Assembly (NCBI GenBank): GCA_947561395.2
Contig: OX387182.1
Span: forward strand, 53,529,283-53,593,282
DNA from: Buxus sempervirens
Lineage: Eukaryota > Streptophyta > Magnoliopsida > Buxales > Buxaceae
DNA length: 64,000 nt
Direction: 5' to 3'
The notes under the pieces were generated by a model. That model saw nothing but the letters and a program-made list of their open reading frames with translations, was not told the origin of the DNA and did no database searches. Of the stretch, positions 10,369 through 21,800 are shown piece after piece (position 1 is the stretch's first letter; every line of letters starts with the position of its first letter). The translations under genes and the position numbers were made by a program.

Positions 10369-10845
10369 GTAGACACCCCAAATTGCACAGTAAAAATGAT
10401 TAATAATCAACAAAAATCATTAGTTTCTTTGAAGTTAGCACAAAATTTGAGAAAATGAGATTTTTCCTTGTATCCGACAACTTAGGTCGGATACAAGTGT
10501 CTTTCCTCGTATCCAATGGAATATGCCGGATACAAGCAGGCTTTAGTGTATCCGACCTGATATGTCAGATACATAAGTTTTGCTCAAAATTAAGGTTTTC
10601 CGAGAGATTTCACATTTTACCAACATATCCTTCATTAAATGAGGGGAAATCTCGGAAATAGCCTTAGGGTTAAGGTTGGTGGGCTCTAGACATTATGTTG
10701 TGTCTACCATCTCACCAACCCTAACCCTAGCCTTTGCCTATAAATAGGAGGCTCCTCCTTAAGCAAATGGCCAACAATTCTTGCCAAGAACCTTTGCCAA
10801 GAAGAGCTCCGAGTGAACCAACCTTGTGCCCTATTTCAACCTTGT
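10369..10845 (+). repeat. 477-bp tandem duplication of flank plus Tat-B LTR start
   Basis: The sequence from CCAACCTTGTGCCC through the LTR start TGTAGACACC to GAGCTCCGAGTGA is repeated in tandem, with LTR starts at 10369 and 10846. Because the duplicated unit includes about 26 bases of left flank, it arose after the element inserted. The first unit has three boxes (10469, 10508, 10547), a telo-box hairpin (10664-10730) and a TATA box (10739). It lacks one 39-bp box unit present in the second. Confidence 0.8.
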
Positions 10846-10943
10846 AGACACCCCAAATTGCACAGTAAAAATGATTAATAATCAACAAAAATCATTAGTT
10901 TCTTTGAAGTCAGCACAAAATTTGAGAAAATGAGATTTTTCCT

Positions 10944-11087
10944 TGTATCCGACAACTCAGGTAGGATACAAGTGTCTTTCCTCGTATCCGATGGAATATG
11001 CCGGATACAAGCAGGCTTTAGTGTATCCGGCATCATATGCTGGATACATTAAGACACTCGTGTATCCGACCTGATATGTCGGATACA
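10944..11087 (+). promoter_or_regulatory. Four-box array in the Tat-B 5' LTR
   Basis: Boxes start at 10944, 10983, 11022 and 11061, exactly 39 bp apart. Arms are TGTATCCGR / YCGGATACA, with 12-nt spacers of unrelated sequence. The TATA box is at 11253, about 165 bp downstream. Confidence 0.8.
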
Positions 11088-11177
11088 TAAGTTTTGCTCA
11101 AAATTAAGGTTTTCCGAGAGATTTCACATTTTACCAACATATCCTTCATTAAATGAGGGGAAATCTCAGAAATAGCC

Positions 11178-11260
11178 TTAGGGTTAAGGTTGGTGGGCTC
11201 TAGACATTATGTTGTGTCTACCATCTCACCAACCCTAACCCTAGCCTTTGCCTATAAATA
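11178..11260 (+). promoter_or_regulatory. Telo-box hairpin and TATA box, Tat-B 5' LTR
   Basis: The arm TTAGGGTTAAGGTTGGTG pairs with CACCAACCCTAACCCTAG. An inner TAGACA/TGTCTA stem sits in the loop, and TATAAATA follows at 11253. The same structure occurs in every Tat LTR copy in the window. Confidence 0.6.
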
Positions 11261-12995
11261 GGAGGCTCCTCCTTAAGCAAATGGCCAACAATTCTTGCCA
11301 AGAACCTTTGCCAAGAAGAGCTCCGAGTGAAGAGGGGCACCGCTGCGGAAGTGCTTCCAGAACCTAGGTAAGCCTCAAACTTCTCTTTAATTTTCTTTTA
11401 TTACATTTCTAGATCTAGATCTCTTCTTCTACCTTTCTGTAGAATAAGGCCTTGATGTGTGTATGAAAATCCTTCCCCAGCTCAAAGTATCTCAAGACTC
11501 CCCCTAGCCGCAAAACGTGAAGGCGGGATCTAGGCGAAACGAGACTGGGGATTTATCTTAGTGCTAGAACCTCTCTTGAATAAGCCTTTTGAATCTATGT
11601 AAACCGTTTCATATTCAAAGTACCCCAAGATTATCTTGAAGAACCATGTTTAACGGGGAGAGAGAACTAAGGGAAACGATAATGGAACGGAACCCTAGGT
11701 TGTTTTTAGAACCCTATCTTGATTGATATGAATGCATGTTATCTTTGCTATGTAGTTGGAATGATTTTTACACTTGCACACACATAGCATATGCTTTTGG
11801 CAGGATAGGCTCATATTTCGGATTTATTGCATTTATTGTGATAAATCTGAAATAAATAGCCCCAAGCAATTCTGAAATGTTTTTAAATGATTTTCAAATG
11901 ATTTTGATCTATCTTGCACGGATCACACACCTCGTCACTGTTTTGAATTGATTTTCTCCAAAAAAGGCTTAACTTGACAGCAACTGTACCCTGACTTCGG
12001 ACACTCATAACTTCATTGTCCGGATGAATTTTGGAGTGATTTCCAAACCATGGGAAAGGTGAAGCTATCTAGTTTATGCCTACCAAATTTCATTAATTTC
12101 TATTGAGCATATTTTTGACACCTCTCTGTCGAAGTTGATAGGTCAATTCAGATCTGAATACGGAACCTGTCACTTCGACCGAGCGCCATGTGTTCGTTTT
12201 AAACCCGATTCCAGTGATTTTTGTTTCTGGGCTCTCCTTTATGAGTATATTTTCAAATCCAGTTGGTTTCATAATTTTTTGACTCAATTTGTGTTGTTGG
12301 TAACAGATTTACTCAGAACTGCTCATCAGCACTTTTCTTGGTAAATCTGTGATCTTCGGGGCCTGTTCGGGAGACCACCCAAGGCACATCCGAATGAATT
12401 TTTGTATGAGGCTAGTTTCATTTGAAGGATGGCCATACAGACTTCAATCACACCAAATTTCATGAATTTATATGGAGACGATTTTCCCCAATGATTTTCC
12501 AAACTTGCCCACTTGTCACTTTTGATGATCTCCAGCAGCAATTTTAAAGGAGGCATAACTTCTAGGATTTCAACTGGATTCCATCGAAATTTTGCATGAC
12601 TCTCTTATTTACCATAGCTCAACTTGGTTTTGTGCAACTTTTGCTTTGATTTCTATCTATTTGTGATATTCCTGAAATGATATTGACATAGAAGAGGATC
12701 TGAAATTCATTTGGATTTTCATGTGAAGATATCATACGTTTGTCCTTTTTCAAGGTTTTTAATGATTTTTAGCAAGCTTTCTTACTCTTTTTTTGAATGA
12801 ACAAACACTTGGCAACCACCTTGTGTGGGTGAATGGAGGTGCCTAACACCTTCCCCCATTCATAATCTAATCCCCTTACCCATCTCTGGATTTGATTTTC
12901 AAGTAGGCTTATTTTTACTCTAGAATTTGCCTTTTAAACTCTTTTTGCCTATTTTTGAATCTTTTGGTGTCCATTCACACCCAAAATCTGAATGG

Positions 12996-13003
12996 TGGCG
13001 ACT
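12996..13003 (+). other. PBS-like motif inside the Tat LTR
   Basis: TGGCGACT occurs 81 bp before the LTR end here and at 48865 in the 3' LTR. It repeats the core of the real primer-binding site at 13080. Family LTR2 has the same core 44-45 bp before its end (1985 and 37968). Confidence 0.6.
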
Positions 13004-13079
13004 TTCCAAAATTTTAATTTGAGCCCCGTGTGTTGATGGAGGGAGAATCATCCCGGTTATTTTTCCCATGTCTCACAAC

Positions 13080-13096
13080 TGGCGACTCTGCTGGGA
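13080..13096 (+). other. Primer-binding site of Tat-B (tRNA-Arg type)
   Basis: TGGCGACTCTGCTGGGA begins two bases after the LTR end. This is the PBS type I know from Tat/Ogre elements, primed by tRNA-Arg. It fixes the LTR boundary and the plus orientation. Confidence 0.8.
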
Positions 13097-13380
13097 CTCG
13101 TGGATTTAAGCCATTTTGTGTATTTGTTCATGCTTTTTCTTTACGTTTGAATGCTTGCTATTTGCTTGTGTATATTGAATCTCAAAACTGATTTTTATGA
13201 TTAGAAAATTCACATGGATAAAAACATGGGCATGTTGCTTGGTTTTTGTTTGAAGAAAAACCCATATTGTGATATGACTTGGCTATATTATGTGATAGCA
13301 TGTGTTATTTTGGGGTTTCAATGCCATGAATAAAAAAAAAATTTTTTTGAAATCTGGGAATTTAGTATTAATTTTGGGTA

Positions 13381-13995
13381 TTCAAGCATGTTTCCCATGA
13401 ATAATGCTTTTTTGTGCTTAATGTTTGTTTTATGCCATGCTTTTGATATGAGTGTATGGGATGACATGATTTGAGTATGAAAACAATGAGCAGAAATTCT
13501 GAAATGCTTGGTGGGAATTTTGGGATTTTCAAGCATATTTTCCCTAGCTAAAAGGCTTTTTGTACCATGTGGTTAGGTGCTGTTTTTAGGCTTGGATATG
13601 GGTATAAAACAATGTCACTTGAGCACAAAAAAATGAAGAACATGAAATCTTGAAATTTAGTGTATATTTTGGGAGGTTTCAAGCATGTTTTACCTAATTG
13701 AAACACTTTTTGGACCATATTGGTAGTTGCTGAATTTTTAGGCATCAATTTGGGGTATAAGTGATACACTTTGAGCATGAAAGCAATAAAAAAATCTGGA
13801 AGTTCAGTAGCCATTGAGAGGGTTTTCAAGCATGTTTCAACCATCAAAACCTTTCTTATACCATGTCAAGTAGTTGCTGAATTTTTAGGCTTCAATTTGG
13901 GTAGAAATGGTACACTTTGAGCATGAGAAAAAGCATGAAAATCTGGAAATTTGAGTAACACTTTTGGGGTTTCAAGCATGCTTTCCATGTTTTAG
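13381..13995 (+). repeat. ~147-bp degenerate tandem repeat in the Tat-B leader
   Basis: The anchor TTCAAGCAT recurs at 13381, 13528, 13678, 13825 and 13971 (steps 147, 150, 147, 146). Shared words such as GTTGCTGAATTTTTAGGC and CACTTTGAGCATGA lie between them. The Helitron interrupts the fifth unit at 13996. Similar words resume at about 26230. Confidence 0.7.
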
Positions 13996-15771
13996 TCTCT
14001 ACTATATATAAAGCGAGGTGCCCTTTTTGGGAAGTGTGCCAAGCTAAATTATACCTCTTTCTACCTTTGCCCGCACAAATCAACGCCAACATCAAATAAT
14101 GTAGGGATATAAATGCCAACAATTTTCATCCGCTCTCTAAACCCTAGAATTCAGTTCTGCAACTGCCCACCCACGTCGTCTACTCTCTCCCGTTTCCCTC
14201 ACGATGAAGCCCTCACCGGAGAAAGCATAGCCTTCGCAAAAGCCTACCTTATGCATTATCGTTCTTGCTAAGAGCCCCTGCTTCTCATCATTCGATTTCC
14301 ACAACGTCTGTCTTCAAATTTATTCTCTCGGTTCTCCACATCCATTATCTCCACCAATCGGAATAAATAAGGATTTGGCATTCCTCTTCCCTCCCATTCG
14401 TTCATACCAGACAAATAGGTACTTAGGCTTTATTTCCCCACCCATTTGTTGTCCTATTCATACACACCCGAGTGGGAATTTGGGAATTAGAGGAGAGAAG
14501 TATTCGTCTTGCATTCTCTGTTTCGTGTCGCCGTTGAGGGTTGTTGAAGCATTCCTCTTGCATTCTCTGTTCTCTTTCGTTCTGTCGAAATTTTTTTTCG
14601 ACCAAGTTCTGATTGCATCTGCACTTTGAATCTCGAGATACGATGGCCACTCTTGATGAAATTTCTGAACGGCTATGTTTTGGATGCACATTTCGATGAG
14701 ATGTAATGAATCGTATCGAACTAATGTGGAGTTGGAAGTCGAAGGTATCTCTTACCAGAATACATGTCACGAAAGTATCAGACGATACGCTGGTGAGACG
14801 CATAATCTGAGAATCATTTCCGAAGAGTTTGAAGGGAAAATATTGGTGAAGTGGCATTGGAGTATTCAAGATCTATTGAAAGATGTTGTAGAGGGTGGTT
14901 TACACGCTCTTTCTATCGTTGCTACAACTCCACCTGAAGTTGTCAGAAGATTAGGTTCACCTCCGGTCCACCTGAGGTTGGTCGAAGATTAGGTGATCTC
15001 AAAACCAGGTCACGAAGACCTGGTCTTAGAAACACTTTGGGTTTCACCTCCAACCCACCATGTTGCCGGTGTCGAGATAGGTCACCTAGCGTTTTCTCGA
15101 AGTTCAAGGTACACTTCACTCTTCACATTCCTTTTCACCGATAGTCACATGCTCTTCATTTTCCACAAGAAATCTGGATCTGACTTTCCTGGGAAACACT
15201 ATTTGTCATTTGATAATGGTTTAATTTTCTTGCGCACCCCTTTTTCTTCTCCATCCCTCTCTCTAGATGCAAGTTTCTGTTGAGTCTTTTTGTGCTTTTT
15301 ATTTTCTGTAGACTAGAGACTTCTAAAACTCAGAAATAGGCAAGAGTCAACCGAAATGGACTCAAATTGTTTGGCTAGATGTATTGAAAGTCCAAGATTC
15401 TGTATCTCCAATGAAGAAACAAAGAAGTAGATTTTCTTCACTCTTATAAATTCCAAAAGACTACATGAAAAAATAAATAAAATAATGAAAGATCTAATGC
15501 GTTTACTACAGTGAAATTACAACAGTATATATTAGGTTTATTACGAGATGAAGGAATTACCAAGTGAGCATAATAGAGACATCTGTATCTGTCCACAATG
15601 CTTCACTACCCCTAGATAACAAAGCAGACAGATAAATTAGAAAATTTTCAACTACAAAAATATAGGATAAATAAAACATTTCAATAAATGATAATGTCAA
15701 AGAACTTTAAAATAAATAACTATCTAAAAACAAAAACAATGCCAGTCAGTGACCTTATTACCCTGAATTAC

Positions 15772-16223
15772 CTGCTTCGATGAGACTGAAACTTGATATT
15801 CAAATCTGTGTGAGCAGAGAATGATATACGTAGGTGACATGATCCAACATGCTCCGGAAGTAAGTACCTGAGACATAACATTTGCTGTCAAAATTTTTCT
15901 AAATAAGTATGGTTCTACTTCTAAATTGAAGACAGTTGGGTGCCACAAAAATAAATATTCTTGCCTTGGGATACTTCTTCCATCCAGTGCATTCCTTGCT
16001 GAAGAGGCCGTCTCTGTAACACTGAACTGAATTAAGGCCCGCCAAAATGTTACCAAAATATTAATTAACAACATAAAAACAATTCGTTATAACAAATGAC
16101 AGGAAAAAATATATAGAAACTATCTACAAAAAGTTCATTCTGAAGTTATAGAACACTCACTTGAAAACCTGCAACCTTTTAAAATGTAGCAATTTTGTGG
16201 ACAAATCCAAATGCAGAGAAAAC
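15772..16223 (-). pseudogene. Captured fragment of a plant PTB-type RRM gene
   Basis: Three consecutive minus-strand exons are visible: 16223-16161 (VFSAFGFVHKIATF, stop, KVAGFQ), 16038-15965 (ALIQFSVTETASSARNALDG, then RSIPR) and 15867-15772 (YLLPEHVGSCHL, later SAHTDLNIKFQSHRSR). The exon phases join correctly. The sequence matches what I know of an RRM of plant polypyrimidine tract-binding proteins. Introns are retained, so capture was from genomic DNA. It is dead: an in-frame stop in the first exon, a GG in place of the AG acceptor before the second, and no flanking exons recognised. Confidence 0.8.
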
Positions 16224-17146
16224 CTGAAATAAAATTTGAGTTAAATGAATCCAAAAAGTGTCAAAAACATCCAACATTGTATAATGGGGGAATAGATAAA
16301 TATAACAACAAATCAGAATTTACTGCAGAAGGTTAATTTTAAGAAAAGAAAAAAGTTGCATTAGCTCATGGTTGTATTTTCAAGCTGTCTCCAACAAAAC
16401 GTTTTGAAAGTGAGAATACCAAAATAAAAACATTAAACATTCCTAAACCAAGTTATTCTTCAAAGTCTGGATGCCTTTCATAAATGAATTATTAAAAATG
16501 GATAATTAGTATTAAGTTGCATATCGAAAACAATCAATTGAACTTTCTCAAGCTATGCAGGGCAAAGCCATTTTAAATCCTCAAGTGAAACCAGCAGATC
16601 TGCCAACTCACACTCTGATTTAACAAAATTGAACACAAAAAATTTAAACGAAGCTTTAAATTCAAAACATAGAAAAATTAAACATTTTAGAACAGTGAGA
16701 CCCAAAAGGGTTGTGCACACTTTTCATGGTTTGATTGAAGAGCCATTGGTGGGTAATTAAGATGGGTGTTGGTGCTGGTCAACACCCAGTAGTATTTTAG
16801 TAGAGATGTTTGCATTGATAACAGTACTATTTTGCATGACATGCATCCTAGATTAATATTTTTTTTGTGAATTCTAAGAGTATAAGAACTTAGAGTTTAT
16901 GTTGTACAACATTGGAAACAGTGAATAATTCATGTGTTTCTTTCTCTTCTCCTGTATTAGTGTTAGAGTATGCGTTAGGAAGCCTATGTTTGACTCACAA
17001 ACGAAAATTTTCATTGGATAAATTTACATATGTTTTGTTTTCTTAAATTACAAAGCAGATGGAATATGTTGGTTAGAAAATGGTTAAATGCTTCCTAGAC
17101 AATCAGGATCTTACCACTGTTAATAAAAGCCATACAAACATCTCTA

Positions 17147-17215
17147 TCTCTACTATATAAAAAGCGAATCGCCCTTTTTGGGAAGTGTGCCAAGCTAAAT
17201 TATACCTCTTTCCAT
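17147..17215 (+). repeat. Second Helitron 5' terminus
   Basis: About 68 bases starting TCTCTACTATATAA nearly repeat the 5' end at 13996, including CGCCCTTTTTGGGAAGTGTG, and then diverge. It is preceded by A, the canonical insertion context. Only one Helitron 3' end was found in the region. Confidence 0.75.
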
Positions 17216-18863
17216 AGTAGGATTGAGACACCATAGTCCAACTCCTAACAATCTCTAAAGCAAAACGACCCATATTCACCAAAGGATCCATAATTACTCT
17301 CAATACTCATGAACCTGTTGCAACTTGCAACCATGACTAAATCAAATTCTCTCTCTTAAGGGGTTATAGTATCCTAACAAATTTTCTTATTTCTTTCTTT
17401 CCAAACATGCCATGCTATATAGCATGAAACAATGAGCCAATACAAAAAATAGCCACCCTATCTCTTTTAGTTACTTTGTGCCACATCAATTAATTTCTGA
17501 AAAATCATTGCTTACAAATACTGTACTTAGCTTATAAGTCATTCTTACTGTTGTCCTACTGTTCTTTACCATGCTCATCGTGCCAATTCAATCTCTTTCT
17601 ACATTGCACCATCGTCTGATTTTGGTGTTCATTTCATTTGTACTGATTATTTTAAAACACAAATCCGAAGGACATAGAAATATAACAACCCATAACAAAC
17701 ATTCACATGCTAAAAACAGTTTTCGTAAATGTTTAGCACCAAATGAAACCATCTACTTAAATGAGCATTAATATACGAATCTGGTTAATCCTTCTTGATC
17801 TTTATGGACTCTATCATCCTTCACATTATTTTTTTAACTTGCCGCTCATCTTTTGGTATTCCAAGGTGTCGTGCTCAAAGGAAGTGCATTGTATGTGAGT
17901 GTGGGACTACTAAGGAATTACATCAAACACAAGTGACAACCGGTATGCAACTTTCATGCGTCTATTACAACTGTAGTGTGTGCTATTCAATTAAATACCC
18001 AATAAGTCCTATATTTCATGCACCTTTCCTTTAAAATCAATATTTAAAGTTTGTTCGAAGAATGATTCCATGCAATAAATATATTCAAGGTTTCATGTTC
18101 CACAAAATTGGGATTCGGAATTGTATGTTAGATGCATAGGCAAATATTGAACTATTGCTAATAACACTTGAATATTGGAAACCAAAAAAACAAATAAACA
18201 AATACTGAAATGAGCATTACTAATATCATTGTCACTTTTCTTATGAGCTATCTTGACAATTCTCATTTCTAGCAAATTCAATATTGCATAGTCATTATTT
18301 CATGTTTACTTCTTACAAGTTAAATTCTGTGTTGTTATGCCAGAAATATTTTGCTTACAGATATTGTGCATAATTTTCAGCTTCTTAATAGCAATATTAT
18401 ATATTTTTGATAGTAACCTTGATATAATTTCATTACGTTTCTCATATAGAATCGGAGCATCAAGCCACTCATAATTGTATAGAGTACCAATAGAGCTCAA
18501 ATATTAATTTAAAATTTCCTAAAAGATGCCCATATACAAATATTACATAATCATGAAAAAAGGAAGTTCTCATACTATTACATACCCCAAAGCTTAGCCT
18601 TGCTATGAAACTTTTGTTTATTAATTCTTTTCAACCAAATAAAACCATGTATTAATAATTAACAAATATACCACCAAATGGTATGGAATTTATTCCGATC
18701 CATTGTCCATACAATTATATCTCCGGACGTTCCCCATGGAAAATGTTAAGAACATTGCTTTTGGGGTGTCACTTCATAAATCCATCTCCCCATCTATGTT
18801 TACTCATTTAAAATCCGTCCTCTTTACTCATGTTTTAACATAGAAAACCAAATTTTTTAGGAA

Positions 18864-21800
18864 ATGGTTCGAAGCCAACATCTTCCAGCTGTCTCGATCA
18901 ACCCCACCACCTTTAACCCTTCAAGTAGAAGATTTACGAATGTGAATCGAGCTAGCCGTCACTCTATATCAATACCTACCACAAGCAATACTGGACGTAT
19001 CCTTCGCTTGAGCCATGTAAGACGTCAGGCACGTTCAATTGCACAACAACCAGAATTTAATTTGGAAGAATCTCACACGTCAACAGAAGGTGGCCCCAGT
19101 CTGCCTATTGAAATACGTAGTGGTACGTTAAAAATATTTCCTCAACGCATAGTATCTACTTGCTCACATTAATAATACTTAAATTATGCAACACAGGCGC
19201 TTCTGGTTCCACAATTCAAGAAACTTCACTCCCCAGTGGTGTTCCTTTGCAACGTAGACGCCGCCGAACAGTGCAAAACTGTGCAAGGGACTTCGTGGAT
19301 AACAAAACTTTGCACATTGACGTGTTACCTGAAGGAAATGTCTGTGCATATTGTGCCACTAAGCTATTTAAGTATGAAAAGATGGAGCTATGTTGTGCAA
19401 GTGGAAAGATAAGATTGCCATATGTTCCTGTACCGGCAGAATTATTACATATCTATGCGGATCAAGGCCCCGAAGGTTTAAACTTTCGGAAAAACATTCG
19501 TATCTTGAACCATTTGTTTGCATTCACGTCAATGGGAGTTCAAATAGATGAGAACCTGGCCAACGCTCAACATGGTATTTACACGTTTCGAGCTCATGGT
19601 TCAATATACCATAAAGTTGGAAGTTTATTACCACAACAAGGTTGTAGACCTAGATATCTGCAACTTTATATTTATGACACTGAGCACGAAATGGATCATC
19701 GAATGTTGGAAAACAACTCCGTGGATAGATTGTTGGTCGAAAAGATCCAACACATCCTTAATCATCACAACCCATTCGTGCATATTTTCCGACAATTGGG
19801 AATGCGTCAAGATTTGCCAGATTGTCGGCTTCTCATTAAGGAGCTGCGCCCTGCACAACACCAATACACAATGCCGAATGCTTCGCAAGTCGCAGCAATA
19901 ATTATTGGAGTCGATAATTTATCTGAATGCGCACGGCGGGATATCATCGTACAAACACACGGAGATATGTTGGAAAATGTACCAGATACCACAGGCTATT
20001 ATGATCCATTACAGTATCCACTTCTATTACCTTATGGAAGTTATGGTTGGGATGTAAACACATCGACATACAGTGGCCAAAACATTAGCTGTCGTGCTTT
20101 CTATGCTCATAAGCTTCAGGTACATTATCATCTACTTTCTAACATTTGTATTCCACACATATTGTTGCATTCATACCACTAATTGCATTATAAATTTACC
20201 TAGATACGGAATGGATATGAGTCATTACTATTGCGAGGAGGACGTCTGCTGCAACAATATGTAGTTGACAACTGGGTTAAGATTGAAACCCAAAAGCTGC
20301 GGTATATTCGGGACAATCAAAATACCATACGTGCAGAATTGTATCAAGGCTTACAAGATTCACTGCAAGCTGGTGAAACTATAGCAGGTATATTTAGAAA
20401 TTTTTCCTTCAAAACACTACATGATATTTTAGGCCTTGAATAATTAAATTTCCCTTAGGCAACGTTGGACGACGCATCATTCTTCCTTCTTCCTACATTG
20501 GGAGTCCAAGGGATAAGTACCATCGTTATCAAGATGCAATGGCTTTAGTCCAGAGATACGGCAAGCCAGACTTATTCATCACAATGACATGCAATCCAAC
20601 ATGGGATGAAATAACGAGAGATCTCCTTCTAGGCCAAACAGCCCAGGATCGTCCTGATTTAACAACAAGGATATTCCGTGCAAAGTGTGAAGAACTCAAG
20701 AAGAACGTTTTAGACATAAAGGTACTTGGTGTCGTAATTGCACATGTTCACGTCATTGAATTTCAAAAACGAGGCCTTCCTCACGTACACATGCTGATCA
20801 TTATGGCTGAGACTGATAAACTCAATAATCCTGATCTCTACAATGGTGTTGTACGAGCTGAAATTCCTGATGCAAATATCGAACCCAGTTTACATGTTGC
20901 AGTTTCACAACATATGATTCATGGCCCGTGCGGACAGCTTAATTCAAGGTGCTCATGTATGAGGGATGGCAAGTGTAGCAAAGGTTATCCACGTCAATTT
21001 TCACATTCAACAATGCAAGGCAATGACTCATATCCAATTTACAGAAGATGTCATAACGGATTTTTTGTTACAAGAAATAGCTATCAACTTGACAACAGAT
21101 GGGTTGTACCTTATAATCCTTGGCTCTTGAAGAAGTACAACTGTCACCTCAATGTTGAAATTTGCTCGAGCATCAAATCAGTTAAGTATCTGTACAAGTA
21201 CATTCACAAGGGTCCAGATCATGTAACAATGGCAGTTCGTCCTAGAATCAATTCTTATAATGATGAGATAATGCAGTTCGTTGATGCACGTTGGGTTTGC
21301 CCACAGGAGGCCATGTGGAGGATTTTTAAGTTCCCAACCTCAAAGATATATCCTTCTATTTATGCAATGCAGATTCACCTTCCCAATAGGCAGCAAGTGA
21401 CATATTATAGTCATCAGCCTATTGAAGCTGTTTTATCCAATGAGAACTTATCAAGAACGATGCTTACTGAATTTTTCCATACAAATTCAACAGATGCAGA
21501 AGCTCGATCGTCATTATACCGTGAATTTCCAGAAAAATACCGATGGATGCAAGGACAAAAATGTTGGAGAAGAAGATGTACTACACAACGTGTAGTAGGA
21601 AGGATATATACAGTTTCTCCAGTAGAAGGTGAACGATATTATTTACGCATCCTTCTAAATCATGTTAGAGGACCAACATCATTTGATGATCTCCTAACTG
21701 TTCATGGGAATATATGTTCGTCATTCAAGCAAGCGGCTGAGCAAATGGGACTGCTAGAAAGTGATCATAGCATCAGAGATTGTTTGCAAGAGGCTTCGAG

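Larger units (their letters stand above)
10846..13077 (+). mobile_element. Tat-B 5' LTR
   Basis: The LTR runs TGTAGACACC...TGTCTCACA and is 2232 bp, followed by a primer-binding site. It matches the 3' LTR at 46614-48946 (2333 bp) throughout, with scattered substitutions. A block of about 95-100 bp, present near 48390-48485 in the 3' LTR, is missing near 12618. The U3 layout is four boxes, telo-box hairpin, TATA box. Confidence 0.85.

Noticed and set aside
13080..13096. tRNA-Arg-like sequence as a tRNA gene
   Set aside because: Only the 3'-end complement is present, directly after an LTR, so it is a primer-binding site.
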